Of a stretch of DNA of 64,000 nucleotides, positions 33,419 through 43,365 are shown piece after piece. Numbering within the stretch: the stretch's first letter is position 1; every line of letters starts with the position of its first letter. The position numbers were made by a program, and so were the translations under genes. The notes below the pieces were generated by a model. It was not told the origin of the DNA and did no database searches. It was given only the letters and a program-made list of their open reading frames with translations. Origin of the DNA: Actinomadura chibensis NBRC 106107 (GTDB taxonomy: Bacteria; Actinomycetota; Actinomycetes; Streptosporangiales; Streptosporangiaceae); contig NZ_BCQP01000015.1 in assembly GCF_001552135.1 (NCBI RefSeq), positions 1 to 64,000 of the forward strand, given 5' to 3'.

Positions 33419-36400
33419 GGAGGATCACGTCGTCCGCCCGTTCCGCGAAGCCGGGGTCCGTGATCGCGGCGAGACCGGTGAACGCGGACGCGAGGTGCCG
33501 CCTCGGCTGGTCCATGCCCCTGAGCGGCCGGACGAGGACGACGCCGGCCAGAATCGCGGCCATCGCCGAATGCGCGGCCCGCGCGTCGAACGGCGTCCAT
33601 CGTTTCGTCATCGGCAGGACCATGCTGACGGCGAGTTCCAGCACCTTCTGGAGGTGGCCGCGGTCGAACCCGCTCGCGTGCCGGAAGTCGACGCCCTGCG
33701 CTCCGTGCAGGGCCTGCCGCAGGTTCCATTCGGGATCGTCGGCCGAGGAGTCGGCCATGGCGACGGTCTTGGCGATGAGCTCCGCCAGCCTCTTGCCGGG
33801 CGGGCCGCCGGCGGACTCGCGGCGGAGCACCTCGTAGGTCGTCATCAATCCGGTGACGTGCCGCCCATGGCCGGGACCGGCGGTGAGGGCGAGCGCCAGT
33901 TCCCGGGCATGCCAGTGATCGGCGTCCGCGGAGCCGTACGGGACCGGTTCCAGCGGTGGAAGGGGGCGCCGGGCGTCGCCGCCCTCCGCCAGAGCGGCCC
34001 CCCAGCAGCGACGGCACAGGTCGGTGAGGCGGGCGCGGTCGACCTCGGCGTAGTGCCCGTTCACCGGGACGTCCGTCGCGGTCAGGGTCCCGTCGGCGAT
34101 GTTGAACGCCTGGCGCAGCTCGGCCGCGTCCACCGCGGGCGTCCCCGCGGTCGCCAGCCCGTCCACGCCGCGGGCCAGCGAGATCGCCGTCTGGATGGAT
34201 CCGTTCACGCCGGCCGCTATCTCGGCGACGACCGCTCCCGCGGGCCGGTTGAAGAGAAGGTGAGACTGAGACCGCCGATATCCGACCAGGCTTCGCACAT
34301 AGAACACGTGCTGTTCAATGGCCCAGGACAGCGAGTCGGCGTAGGCCTTCAGATTTCCGAGGTTCGTGTCCCACCGGCTGTCCGAGGCGCCCTCCATGGT
34401 CGCCGAAAGCCTTCTGACCAGATCGGAGCAATGCTCCCTGGCCACACCGAACGCGTCGATGACACCGGGCAGGTCGTCGAGTTCCGGAGGCCGTGTCCGC
34501 TCCGCGAGGAGCAGCCGATCACGCGCGTGGTCCAGGGCGACCACGAGCTTCTGGTGCGGCGTGCCGCGGACACCCCGCGCGGCGTCGCTGAAGGCGTTGG
34601 CGTACCCCAGTTCCAGACTCGTGACGGGCAGCCCCCGCCGTTGCCTGATCCGCAGGATGAGCCTGGCGTCGCCCATGCTCTCCGTCAGCGCGCGGGGCAG
34701 CTGGCGCTGCCACTCCGGGCTCGGGAGCCGAGGGCTCCGCCGGCTCCCCGGCCTCGCCAGCCGGATCTCGACGTGGCCCGCCCGCATCCACGGTGTGTGA
34801 TCGGCGAGGACCGGCACGAGCCGGCCGTCGATCTTGGACACTTCCGCCGACGTCGGCAGCCGGTACCGCCGTCCGTCCTGGAGGATGTTGTTGACCCAGT
34901 TCACGAATCGCGCGACATCGTCGGGGAAGATCCCCGTCACAGGACTCTTCCCCCTCCTGGTCGCGCTGGACGGGCCGCTCGCCGCATGTCGCTGCGAAAG
35001 GTGCTCGTCCAGGAGGAACAGGGCGTAGTCCTCCACCGTGACGGGGTGCGCGCAGATGGCCGCCCGATCGTCGAGCCAGACGATGTCGCGGAGCCGCTGG
35101 TTGAGGGTCACCGCCGCGACCAGCCTGCGGTGCTGCACGTTCTCCGGGGAGTTGTCGTCCATCACGACCCGCATCGCCTGGTCCAGGCGGGCGCGGACGG
35201 CCGGCTCGATCTTCCGTGCCTCGTCCGCGCAGTCGAAGGCCAGGGCCAGCGCGTGGAAGGTGCGGGCGTTGAGGCAGGCGTTGATCACGGGTGTCGCGTC
35301 GCCGGCCGCCGCCCAGAGCAGCGTCGTCTCCCGCCACCACGCCTTGTTCACGTTGCCGGATAACAGCGAGAGGTAGGCCGGGTTCTCTCGGATATGGGCC
35401 GCGGCGAGGTGTTCCTGAAGCGTGAGGTGGGCGAATCCGTAGACGCCCTGCTCTCGTTCCACCAGCAGGCCGCTCTTGCGGACCTCCTCGAGAAACTCCG
35501 TGGCGGAGAGCGAGTTCTCTCCGGCGACGAACGTGAGGGGCGCCGCCACGACGGCGCACGCCTGCCCGACCGGGATGGCGCGTAACTCGTGGACCATCAT
35601 GTGGAACGCCAACTGGCGGATGACGTTCTCCTTCTTCGCGCCGTCGAGCCCGGTGAGGTCGGCGAGGTCCTTGGACTCCTGTCGCCGGTGGATGAGGACG
35701 TCGCACATCTCCGCGTACAGTTCCGCGCGGCTCCCGGGAAGGGCCCCGCGATACCGGTGCACATGGGCGATCATCGTGAGCAGCAGCGGGTTCGCGGCGA
35801 GGTGGTAGAGCGCGACGCGGTCGCGCAGGCCCTTGAAGAGGTCGTCCGCCTTCTGCTCCGCCTGCTTGCGGATGTGTTCGTTCGTGGTGCCGTGCGCGCG
35901 CTGGTCGTTGGCGTAGTACCAGTAGCGCAGGAACTGCGCTATCTGGTCGGTGGTGAACCGCTGGACCTCGAGAATGTCGGCGGCCCGAAGGGGATTGGAC
36001 AGGTATCCGTGCGGTCTGGACGTCAGCACGAAGGCGTTCCCCTGGTACCGGTGCATCTGAGCGTCGATCCAGGCGACGACCTTCTTGCGGTCCTTGGCGT
36101 CCGCGACCTCGTCCAGCCCGTCCAGCAGGACCACGCAGCGCTTCGCCGCGAGTTGCGCCCGCAGCCAGGAGGCGGGGACCCTGCCTTCGAGCCATTTCGC
36201 CGCGCCCGCGACCTCCGACAGGTCGCAGGGCCGGTCGCCGAGGATCATGTCCGCGTGATCGCGCAGGTAGAGGAGCACCGGGACGCGCCGCGCCCGGGGC
36301 GGCCACTGCCGGGTGCAGAGGTTCAGCGCGGTGTGCCTGACCAGGGTCGTCTTCCCCGATCCCGGAAGGCCGATGACGGCCAGCGTCCTGCCGGGCTCCA

Positions 36401-36821
36401 GGAAGGAGGTCAGCGGACGCCGCCTGTGATCGGTGTCCCTCGCCATCTGGACCGATTCGACGGCCGTGTCCTGCGGCGGCCGTGGACGCAGCGCGACGTC
36501 CACGTACACCTGTTCCATCCGGTGAACGTATTCCCCCTGAGTCAGCAGGCCGAGGGTCTCCATATAGGAGACCGACGCGCGTAATTGATCGACATAGACG
36601 CTGAACCTCCCCCTGAACGCCTTCTTATCCGACAGTTTCGCCCTCAGCGACTCGCAGTAGTGCAGTTCGAGCACCACTGCCAGAACGGCGAAGCCGAAGG
36701 CGAGGTAGGTGTAATGGAAGCTGAGTTTGCCGTCGCTGTAGATCTGGTTCACCGCCACACCGGCGGTGACCGTCGACGCCGCTAACGCAAAGAGCAGGGC
36801 GATGGCTGAAAGACGCCTCAT
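33405..36821 (-). CDS. Membrane-anchored NACHT-domain STAND NTPase with FGE-like segment
   Basis: An 1138-residue protein. Two N-terminal hydrophobic helices (about 5-24 and 36-54) anchor it. The NACHT domain has Walker A GLPGSGKTTLV (141-151), Walker B VVLLDGLDEV (220-229), sensor TSRPHGY (257-263) and the NACHT-tail block FAHLTLQEHLAA (453-464). Residues 579-653 (HPVTVEDYALFLLDE ... RYRLPTSAEV) resemble formylglycine-generating-enzyme/SUMF1 folds, which also occur as sensor or effector domains. The C-terminal 480 residues are unassigned. Bacterial NACHT proteins are often antiphage sensors. It lies between a kinase gene and the HerA-Mre11-Rad50-NurA operon, all on one strand. Immune function is inference. 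Confidence 0.85.
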   Translation of the reverse strand: MRRLSAIALLFALAASTVTAGVAVNQIYSDGKLSFHYTYLAFGFAVLAVVLELHYCESLRAKLSDKKAFRGRFSVYVDQLRASVSYMETLGLLTQGEYVHRMEQVYVDVALRPRPPQDTAVESVQMARDTDHRRRPLTSFLEPGRTLAVIGLPGSGKTTLVRHTALNLCTRQWPPRARRVPVLLYLRDHADMILGDRPCDLSEVAGAAKWLEGRVPASWLRAQLAAKRCVVLLDGLDEVADAKDRKKVVAWIDAQMHRYQGNAFVLTSRPHGYLSNPLRAADILEVQRFTTDQIAQFLRYWYYANDQRAHGTTNEHIRKQAEQKADDLFKGLRDRVALYHLAANPLLLTMIAHVHRYRGALPGSRAELYAEMCDVLIHRRQESKDLADLTGLDGAKKENVIRQLAFHMMVHELRAIPVGQACAVVAAPLTFVAGENSLSATEFLEEVRKSGLLVEREQGVYGFAHLTLQEHLAAAHIRENPAYLSLLSGNVNKAWWRETTLLWAAAGDATPVINACLNARTFHALALAFDCADEARKIEPAVRARLDQAMRVVMDDNSPENVQHRRLVAAVTLNQRLRDIVWLDDRAAICAHPVTVEDYALFLLDEHLSQRHAASGPSSATRRGKSPVTGIFPDDVARFVNWVNNILQDGRRYRLPTSAEVSKIDGRLVPVLADHTPWMRAGHVEIRLARPGSRRSPRLPSPEWQRQLPRALTESMGDARLILRIRQRRGLPVTSLELGYANAFSDAARGVRGTPHQKLVVALDHARDRLLLAERTRPPELDDLPGVIDAFGVAREHCSDLVRRLSATMEGASDSRWDTNLGNLKAYADSLSWAIEQHVFYVRSLVGYRRSQSHLLFNRPAGAVVAEIAAGVNGSIQTAISLARGVDGLATAGTPAVDAAELRQAFNIADGTLTATDVPVNGHYAEVDRARLTDLCRRCWGAALAEGGDARRPLPPLEPVPYGSADADHWHARELALALTAGPGHGRHVTGLMTTYEVLRRESAGGPPGKRLAELIAKTVAMADSSADDPEWNLRQALHGAQGVDFRHASGFDRGHLQKVLELAVSMVLPMTKRWTPFDARAAHSAMAAILAGVVLVRPLRGMDQPRRHLASAFTGLAAITDPGFAERADDVILLVRD

Positions 36822-36917
36822 CTGACGTGATTCCCCCGGGGGTGCGTTCTCACATATGTCGGACGATCGGTAGAGCTCCGCTCCGTACTCCTGCCGGGCG
36901 GTCGAAGTACGGGACGG

Positions 36918-38318
36918 TCAGACGAGGGCTTCGCAGTACCAGTGGACCTCGTAGAGGGGGCCCGGGTCGGGGCGTTGGCGGAGGCGCACCTCGTCGAAGC
37001 GCGGATAGTGCCACCGGCAGGACGCCGCCAGGTCGATGCGGTGCAGGGCGCCTCCGGGGTCCTGGCACCACCATTTGCGTCCGCCCTCGGTGTAGAGGGA
37101 CGTCTCCTTGTAGCCGCGCTCCGCGCACTCGGCCGTCATCCGGTCCAGGCCGCCGACCTCGCGCCACTGCTTCGCGGGCGCCCGCGTGACCGTGACCGTG
37201 GGTTTCGCCGACGTCGGCGGCGCCGCCCCCTCGGCGGGACGCTCGCCGGACCTCCGGCCGACGGCGTAGACGACGCCGGTCGTCCCGAGCAGGATCAGCG
37301 CGGTCGCCCCGGCCGCGACCAGCGCGCGGCGCCCGGCGGAGCGCGGCGGCACCGTCCGGGGCGTGAACGCGGACGTGCCCGTCCCCGCCCGCGGCCCCGG
37401 CGGGGAGGGCGGCGGGATCGGGCCGGGACGCCATTCGCTGTGGATGATGTCGGTGGCCGCCTCCTCCGGCGCCTGCTCCCCCACCAGCCGGACGAGCAGG
37501 TCCTCCGCGGCCGGGCGCCGGGCCGGGTCGGGGTCGAGCGCCGCCCGGACGATCGGCAGGAGGTCCGCCGGCACGCCCGTCAGGTCGTACATGGCCTGCT
37601 GCGCGCGGGCGGCGAGGACGGGCATCGTCCCGGTGCCGAACGGGTTGCGCCCGGTCGCCGCGTACGCGACGAGCGTCCCCCAGGCGAAGACGTCGACGGC
37701 GGTGCCGACCCGCCCCTCGAACGCCTGCTCCGGGGCGACGTAGCCGGGGCTGCCGATGACGGCGCCGGTCTGGGTGTGGTGGTCCTCGGAGTCCAGCGCG
37801 CGGGCGATGCCGAAGTCGATCACGCGGGGCCCGTCGGCGGCGAGCAGCACGTTGCGCGGCTTGAGGTCGCGGTGCACGAGCCGGACCGCGTGGATCGCGG
37901 TCAGCGCGGTCGCGACGCCGACCGCGAGGCTGCGCAGCGCGCCGGGCGGGAACCCGCCGTGCGCCTTGATGTAGTCGGTGAGGGACGGCCCGTCGATGTA
38001 CTCGGTGACGAGGTAGGGCGCCCCGCCGGACTCGCCGTGGTCGAGGACCCGCGCCGTGCAGAACGACGCGACGCGCCGGGCGTTCGCGACCTCGGTGGCG
38101 AACCGGGCGCGGAACGCGGGGTCGCGGGCCAGCTCGCCGCGGATCACCTTGACGGCGGCCTTCCGGCCGGACGGGGCGAGCCCCAGGTACACCACGCCCA
38201 TGCCGCCCTCGCCGAGGCGGCCGAGGAGGCGGTGCGTCCCGACGGACTCGGGGTCGCCGGGGTCGAGCGGACGGACGCCGGCCCCGGCGGACCAGCCCGG
38301 AGGGTTCTGTGGGGTCAT
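36918..38318 (-). CDS. Transmembrane Ser/Thr protein kinase
   Basis: A 466-residue Hanks-type kinase. The Gly loop is LGRLGEGGMGVVYLG, the catalytic Lys is at 57 (AAVKV), HRD at 149-151, DFG at 168-170 and the APE motif in YVAPEQ. All are intact, so it should be active. A Pro-rich linker leads to one transmembrane helix near 350-372 and an extracellular tail of about 90 residues with Cys residues (TAECAERGYK, RKWWCQD, WYCEALV). The tail may be a sensor; I do not recognise it. It is 96 nt upstream of the NACHT gene on the same strand, so co-transcription is possible. Confidence 0.92.
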   Translation of the reverse strand: MTPQNPPGWSAGAGVRPLDPGDPESVGTHRLLGRLGEGGMGVVYLGLAPSGRKAAVKVIRGELARDPAFRARFATEVANARRVASFCTARVLDHGESGGAPYLVTEYIDGPSLTDYIKAHGGFPPGALRSLAVGVATALTAIHAVRLVHRDLKPRNVLLAADGPRVIDFGIARALDSEDHHTQTGAVIGSPGYVAPEQAFEGRVGTAVDVFAWGTLVAYAATGRNPFGTGTMPVLAARAQQAMYDLTGVPADLLPIVRAALDPDPARRPAAEDLLVRLVGEQAPEEAATDIIHSEWRPGPIPPPSPPGPRAGTGTSAFTPRTVPPRSAGRRALVAAGATALILLGTTGVVYAVGRRSGERPAEGAAPPTSAKPTVTVTRAPAKQWREVGGLDRMTAECAERGYKETSLYTEGGRKWWCQDPGGALHRIDLAASCRWHYPRFDEVRLRQRPDPGPLYEVHWYCEALV

Positions 38319-38751
38319 CGATTCGGTCGTCCTGATGGCGTGTGTCGGCGGCAGGAGGCATGCGGGGACGGCGCGGACGGTCCGCGGCCACGGCAGCAGG
38401 CTCCCATCCGGGCAGGGCGCGTGCAATCGACATGTCGCTTTGCGTGAAGTCCGCCGTTTCGGCCCCGCGGAAGGCCGCCGGGGCGAGGACGCCGGGGCGG
38501 GGCCGGGTGGCGCGGCACACCCGGGAGGGCGGGCGTGCCGCGCCGCCTCGCACCGGACGAGGTGGCCCGGGGCCACCGGCGCCTCGGTGGGCACCCGTGC
38601 CACCGAGGAACCTCTCGCCGGAGGGCGGACGCGGCCCGCCGGACCACCGGCCCCCGCGCCGATTCCCTCCCGCCGCGCCCCGTTCCCGCGCGTCTTCGTC
38701 GGACACTAGCGAGAGGGTCCTTACCGATCGCTAACCGGAATGCGCGGCGCG
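38319..38751. other. 433-nt gap between kinase and SARP genes
   Basis: No gene is supported; the open frames here are shadows without recognisable features. It holds the 5' region of the kinase gene, including the short palindrome CGACATGTCG at 38428-38437. TAGCGA...TCGCTA near 38706-38733 could be a weak stem-loop after the SARP gene. Confidence 0.45.
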
Positions 38752-41700
38752 TCAGCCGATCATGTCCCGGGAACGCAGCCGCTCCTCGACGGAGGAGCGG
38801 CCGGCCGCGTCGTCGATCCGCTGGAACAGCTCGCGCGCCTCCGTCCAGGACGCGCGGGCGGCGTCGTGGTCGCCGCCGGCGGAGTGGGCGTCGCCGAGCG
38901 TCCGCAGGGCGCGGGCCAGGAACGGGATCCAGCCGCGGGTGCGCCACACCTGCACCGACCGTTCGAGGGACGCGACCGCGCCCGGCAGGTCGCCCTCCGC
39001 CAGGTTCAGCTCGCCGAGGACGCCGAGCGCGTCCGCGAGATGGTGCCGGAAGTTGCCCGCCTGGCTGTAGGCGAGGGCGAGGTCGAGGGTCGGCCTGGCC
39101 CGCTCGTCCCCGGTGGCGACGAACAGCTTGGACAGGTAGAGGAGGGAGAACGTCTCCAGGTAGCGGTCGTCGAGGCTCCGCGCCATCGCGACGGACTCGT
39201 CGAGCAGCGCGCGGCCGCCCTCGATGTCGCCGCACAGCGCCTTCGCCGCGCCGAGGAACTGCACGATCGTCGCGACGAAGCGCGGGTTGCCGACCCGCTC
39301 GGCGATGACGAGCGCCCGTTCCAGGCACTCGCGGGCGGGCCGCGGGTTCTCCTCCCCGTGGACGACGGCCATGACGTGCAGGGCCCGCGCCTGCCCGCTC
39401 TCGTAGCCCGCGCCGCGCGCGACGCGCAGCGCCCGCTCGGCGAGCTCGAACGCCTCGCTGTTCTCGCCGTCGGCGACCCGTCCCCAGACCATCGCGACCA
39501 TCGCGTCGGCCATCCCGACGGGGTCGTCCAGCTCGGTGAACAGGTCGAGGAGGCGGGCGGCCATCGCGCGCATGCGCGTCATCGCCGGTCCGGGCCCGGC
39601 GGGCGACGTCCACGTGATCACTTCGAGCAGGCCGCGCAGGAGCACGGCCTCGCCGCGCCGGTTCCCCGTCCGCTCGCACAGGCCGAGGGCCCGCTCGTGC
39701 ATGCGCCGCCAGTCGTCGTACAGCGCGCGGACGTCGCAGTACCGCTCCATCGAGGCGGCGAGGTCCCAGGCGTGGTCGGCGAGGCCCAGGTCGACGGCCT
39801 GCCCGACGGCGGCGACGAGGGCGGCGCGCTCGGCGGCGAACCAGGCCATCGGGTCCGCGGGCGGACGGCCCCCGCCGGGCGGCGTCCACCGCTCCGCCGG
39901 GCCGTGCATCAGCGCGTAGCACGGCCCGGGGACGTGCTCGGCGGCCTGTTCGGCGAGCGCCAGCCAGCCGCCGAGGGCGCGCCGCAGGGCGGCGGTGCGC
40001 TCGGCCTCGGTGTCGTCGCGTTCGGCCAGCTCGCGGGCGTACAGCCGGAGGAGGTCGTGCAGCCGGTACCTGACCTCGCCGGTCTCGTCCACGCCCGCGA
40101 CGGTGACGAGGTGCGCGTCCACGAGGGTTTCGAGCTGGCGGCGCGCGTCGAGCTCGGGGACGTCGAGGAGGGCGGCGACCGTCCGGCAGGCGAAGTCGGG
40201 GGCGTCGAGCAGGCCGGTCAGCCGGAACGCGCGCTGCGCCCGCGCGGGCAGCAGCCGGTAGCTCATCGCGAACCCGGCCCTGACCTCCAGGTCGCCCGCG
40301 ACCAGCTCGTCCAGGCGGCGGCGCTCCTCGCGGAGGATGTCGGCGAGGTGCGCCAGCGTCCAGTGGCCGCGGCCGAGCAGCCGGGCCGCCGCGATCCGCA
40401 CCGCGAGCGGGACGTGCCCGCACAGCCGGGCGATCTCCACCGCGACGCCCGGCTCGGCGGCGACGCGCTGCTCCCCCACGATGCTCGTGATCAGCTCGAC
40501 CGCCTGGGTGGACGGCAGCACGTCCAGTTCGAGCGGCTTCGCGCCCTCCAGGCCGAGCAGGGCGTTGCGGCTGGTGACGAGCACGGCCGCGTCCGGGGTG
40601 CCAGGCAGCAGCGGCCGGACCTGGCTCTCCCGCGCCGCGTTGTCGAGGACGACGAGGATCCGCCGCCCGGCGAGGCGGCTCCGGTAGAGCGCGACGCGCT
40701 CGTCCAGGGACGGCGGGACGCCCGCGCCCGGCATGCCGAGCGTGCGCAGGAACCGGCCGAGCACCTCGCCGGGTTCGGCGGGGCTGGCCGAGTCGCCGTG
40801 CAGGTTCGCGTAGAGCTGGCCGTCGGGGAAGAAGTTCGCGATCTGGTGGGCGACGTGGACGGCGACCGTGGTCTTGCCGACGCCGCCCATCCCGGCGACG
40901 GTGGCGACGGCGACCGAGCGGTGGCGGCCCGTCCCGGCGCCGCCGATGAGCCGCTCCGCCAGCTCGGCGACCTCGATGGTGCGGCCGGTGAAGTCGGGGA
41001 TGTCGGGCGGGAGCTGCGCGGGCGGGGGCCCCGGCGCGGGCGGCTCGGCCGCTGGCCCCGGCTCGTCCTTGCCGCCCGGCTCGTCCTGGTCGGCGGACAG
41101 CGCCCGCATGTGCGCGCGCCGCGCCCGCTCGCTCGGCTGGACGCCCAGCTCGGCGTCCAGCCGCTCGCCGAGCCGCCGGTAGACGCGCAGGGCCTCGGCC
41201 CGCCGCCCGCTCGCCGCGAGCAGGTCCATGAGGGCGGCGTGCAGCGGCTCGTCGAACGGGAACTCCTCGGTCAGCGCGGTGACGGCGGCGACCGCGCCCT
41301 CCGGCGAGCCCGCCGCCAGGGCCGCGGCGGCGAGGTCCATCCCGGCGCGGCGGATCTCCTCCTCCAGGCCGCGGACGAGCGGGTCGTCCCGGTCGATGCG
41401 GGGCAGCCCGGCGAGCAGCGGCCCCTTCCGCTCGGCGAACGCCGACGACAGCGCCCGGTACCGGCGCGCGGGCTCGGTCAGCGAGCCCGCCTCGCCGGTG
41501 AGCGCGCGGAACCGGCCGAGGTCGGAGCGGTCGGCGGCGTGGTGGAACAGGTAGCCGTCGCGGTAGCTGATCTCGGTCCGGTCGGGACGGCCCGCGTCGA
41601 GGGAGGCGAGCCATTTCCGCAGCCGCGACACGCCGACGTGGACCGACTGGCGGCTCGTCTCCCACGCGCGGTCGGCCCACACCAGTTCGGCGAGGCGGTC

Positions 41701-41844
41701 GGCGGACAGCGGCTCGCCCCGTCCGATGAGCAGCACGCCGAGCAGCCCCTGCAGGACGGGCGAGCGCGGCGGCGCCACCTCGGCGCCGTCGACCCCGACC
41801 GACAGCGGGCCGAGGACCCGGAAGGACACACCCTCTGCGCTCAC
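38752..41844 (-). CDS. SARP/AfsR-type regulator: DNA-binding, BTAD, NB-ARC and TPR domains
   Basis: A 1030-residue multidomain regulator. The N-terminal OmpR-like wing (FRVLGPLSVGVDGAEV ... SVHVGVSRLRKWL) and bacterial transcriptional activator domain cover about residues 1-235. An NB-ARC NTPase has P-loop GMGGVGKTT near 320 and ILVVLDNA as Walker B. The rest is helical TPR-like repeats. AfsR-type proteins couple ATP switching to activation of secondary metabolism, often under Ser/Thr kinase control. A kinase gene lies 433 nt downstream. GTG 41844 is chosen because GGAGG lies ten bases upstream. No biosynthetic cluster is visible beside it. Confidence 0.9.
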   Translation of the reverse strand: MSAEGVSFRVLGPLSVGVDGAEVAPPRSPVLQGLLGVLLIGRGEPLSADRLAELVWADRAWETSRQSVHVGVSRLRKWLASLDAGRPDRTEISYRDGYLFHHAADRSDLGRFRALTGEAGSLTEPARRYRALSSAFAERKGPLLAGLPRIDRDDPLVRGLEEEIRRAGMDLAAAALAAGSPEGAVAAVTALTEEFPFDEPLHAALMDLLAASGRRAEALRVYRRLGERLDAELGVQPSERARRAHMRALSADQDEPGGKDEPGPAAEPPAPGPPPAQLPPDIPDFTGRTIEVAELAERLIGGAGTGRHRSVAVATVAGMGGVGKTTVAVHVAHQIANFFPDGQLYANLHGDSASPAEPGEVLGRFLRTLGMPGAGVPPSLDERVALYRSRLAGRRILVVLDNAARESQVRPLLPGTPDAAVLVTSRNALLGLEGAKPLELDVLPSTQAVELITSIVGEQRVAAEPGVAVEIARLCGHVPLAVRIAAARLLGRGHWTLAHLADILREERRRLDELVAGDLEVRAGFAMSYRLLPARAQRAFRLTGLLDAPDFACRTVAALLDVPELDARRQLETLVDAHLVTVAGVDETGEVRYRLHDLLRLYARELAERDDTEAERTAALRRALGGWLALAEQAAEHVPGPCYALMHGPAERWTPPGGGRPPADPMAWFAAERAALVAAVGQAVDLGLADHAWDLAASMERYCDVRALYDDWRRMHERALGLCERTGNRRGEAVLLRGLLEVITWTSPAGPGPAMTRMRAMAARLLDLFTELDDPVGMADAMVAMVWGRVADGENSEAFELAERALRVARGAGYESGQARALHVMAVVHGEENPRPARECLERALVIAERVGNPRFVATIVQFLGAAKALCGDIEGGRALLDESVAMARSLDDRYLETFSLLYLSKLFVATGDERARPTLDLALAYSQAGNFRHHLADALGVLGELNLAEGDLPGAVASLERSVQVWRTRGWIPFLARALRTLGDAHSAGGDHDAARASWTEARELFQRIDDAAGRSSVEERLRSRDMIG

Positions 41845-41896
41845 GCCCGCGACACCTCCGCCGAACGCCAATCAGGAGCCATTACGACGTATGCCG

Positions 41897-43129
41897 TCAA
41901 CGGACCGATTTGATCGGTTGGACGAGGAATCCGCCCAACACGGCCATGCCCGCCGCGAGGAAGAACAGCATCGGGTAACCACCGTACGCGACGCTCTCCG
42001 CGGCGACGACCGGGGCTATCGCGACGGCGGCGCTGGTGGACATGTTCATCGTCCCGAGATCCTTGCCGCGGTCGCCCTCGCTGCGCAGCAGTTGCGTCGC
42101 GAGCGCCTGGTCGACGGCGAGGTAGGCGCCGTATCCCGCGCCGAGCGCGGTGGCCGCCGCGACGGCCGTCGGCCAGGTCGGGACGAGCGCCATTCCGGTG
42201 AGCGCCCCGGCCATCAGGACGGCGGCGAGAATGACGAAGACCTTGCGCTTGCGGACCCGGTCGGAAATCCGGCCGACCACCAGGCTCACGGTGACGATCC
42301 CCGCCGTGTAAAGGAGGCTGAGCACGGCCACGCCCTTGGCCGGATCGCCCATCTTGATCTGGTCACGGAGAAAGTAGAGCAGATAGATGGTCGCGAGCGA
42401 GGTCGCGAACTGCGCGGCGAACCGGCCGGCCCACGCCCAGCCGAAATCCCGGCCGAGGGCGGACGGGTCGGGCAGCCAGCGGCCGACCGGGCTCGGCTCG
42501 GCGGCGGCGGGGACGTCCCGTCCGATCAGCGCGTACGGCAGCGCGAGCACCACGACCAGGGCGGCGACGACCGGGTACCCGACGCCGACGGAGAGGCCGG
42601 AGACGAGCAGCGTGCCGAGCACCAGGCCGAGCGGCTGGGCGAACCCGAGAATGGCGAACACCGTGCCGCGGCGGTGCACCGGCACCTTGTCGGGGATGAT
42701 GGCGCACAATACGGCGTGAATTCCGCCGACGCCGCCGTGCACGATCGTCCAGCAGATCCCGACGACGACCACCGACGATTGCCGGGACATCGTCAGAAGG
42801 GCGGCGGCGCAGCAGGCGATGCCGCCGAGCACCCAGCAGCGGCGCTTTCCGAAACCCCATCGCGTGCGGTCGGAAAGGGCGCCCATGACGGGCGCGGCGA
42901 GCACGGCCGCGACCGCGCCCGAGGTGGTCACGGCGCCCATCAGCCACACTTTGTCGGACGGGTCGATCGCCTCGATCTGACTGGGCAGCAGGACCTGCGC
43001 CGCCGCGAGGAGGCCGATCCACATCCCGAGGGTGACCCCGAACAGCGCGAATACCCAGGAATACGACGGATCCTCGAATTCGGCGGATTCCGCAGCCGGG
43101 GAGGCCGCCACGGAAAGAGGTTTCTCCAC
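41897..43129 (-). CDS. MFS transporter
   Basis: A 410-residue protein with about 12 hydrophobic segments. Motif A is MGALSDRTRWGFGKRR in the first half and a second copy-like loop VGRISDRVRKRK begins the second half. This resembles SLC45/sugar-porter-like MFS groups more than drug exporters, but the substrate is not deducible. GTG 43129 is chosen since the sequence before the first helix fits; longer in-frame extensions lack features. It ends 52 nt upstream of the SARP gene. The 236-nt gap to the DUF488 gene is comparatively AT-rich and probably holds its promoter. Confidence 0.85.
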   Translation of the reverse strand: MEKPLSVAASPAAESAEFEDPSYSWVFALFGVTLGMWIGLLAAAQVLLPSQIEAIDPSDKVWLMGAVTTSGAVAAVLAAPVMGALSDRTRWGFGKRRCWVLGGIACCAAALLTMSRQSSVVVVGICWTIVHGGVGGIHAVLCAIIPDKVPVHRRGTVFAILGFAQPLGLVLGTLLVSGLSVGVGYPVVAALVVVLALPYALIGRDVPAAAEPSPVGRWLPDPSALGRDFGWAWAGRFAAQFATSLATIYLLYFLRDQIKMGDPAKGVAVLSLLYTAGIVTVSLVVGRISDRVRKRKVFVILAAVLMAGALTGMALVPTWPTAVAAATALGAGYGAYLAVDQALATQLLRSEGDRGKDLGTMNMSTSAAVAIAPVVAAESVAYGGYPMLFFLAAGMAVLGGFLVQPIKSVR

Positions 43130-43365
43130 TGCGAATTCCCCGAATCCCTTACCCTCGAAAGCCGGTGACACGTGGCTCACAAGGTAGCACAGACAGTGCG
43201 GACCTACCACCTGAAACCACCATAAATTGATCAGCCTGAGAATCACCCCGAATCCCGCTCGACCCTCCATATGCCCCAGCCGTTGGACCGCCGCAATTCC
43301 CTTTTCCGCCCCCGTGCGCCGATCTCCCATTCACGCGACCGACACCCGCCCGCGCTCCGCCCGCG

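Noticed and set aside
38752..43129. SARP regulator and MFS gene as part of an antibiotic biosynthetic cluster
   Set aside because: No PKS, NRPS, terpene or RiPP enzymes lie within the window around them.
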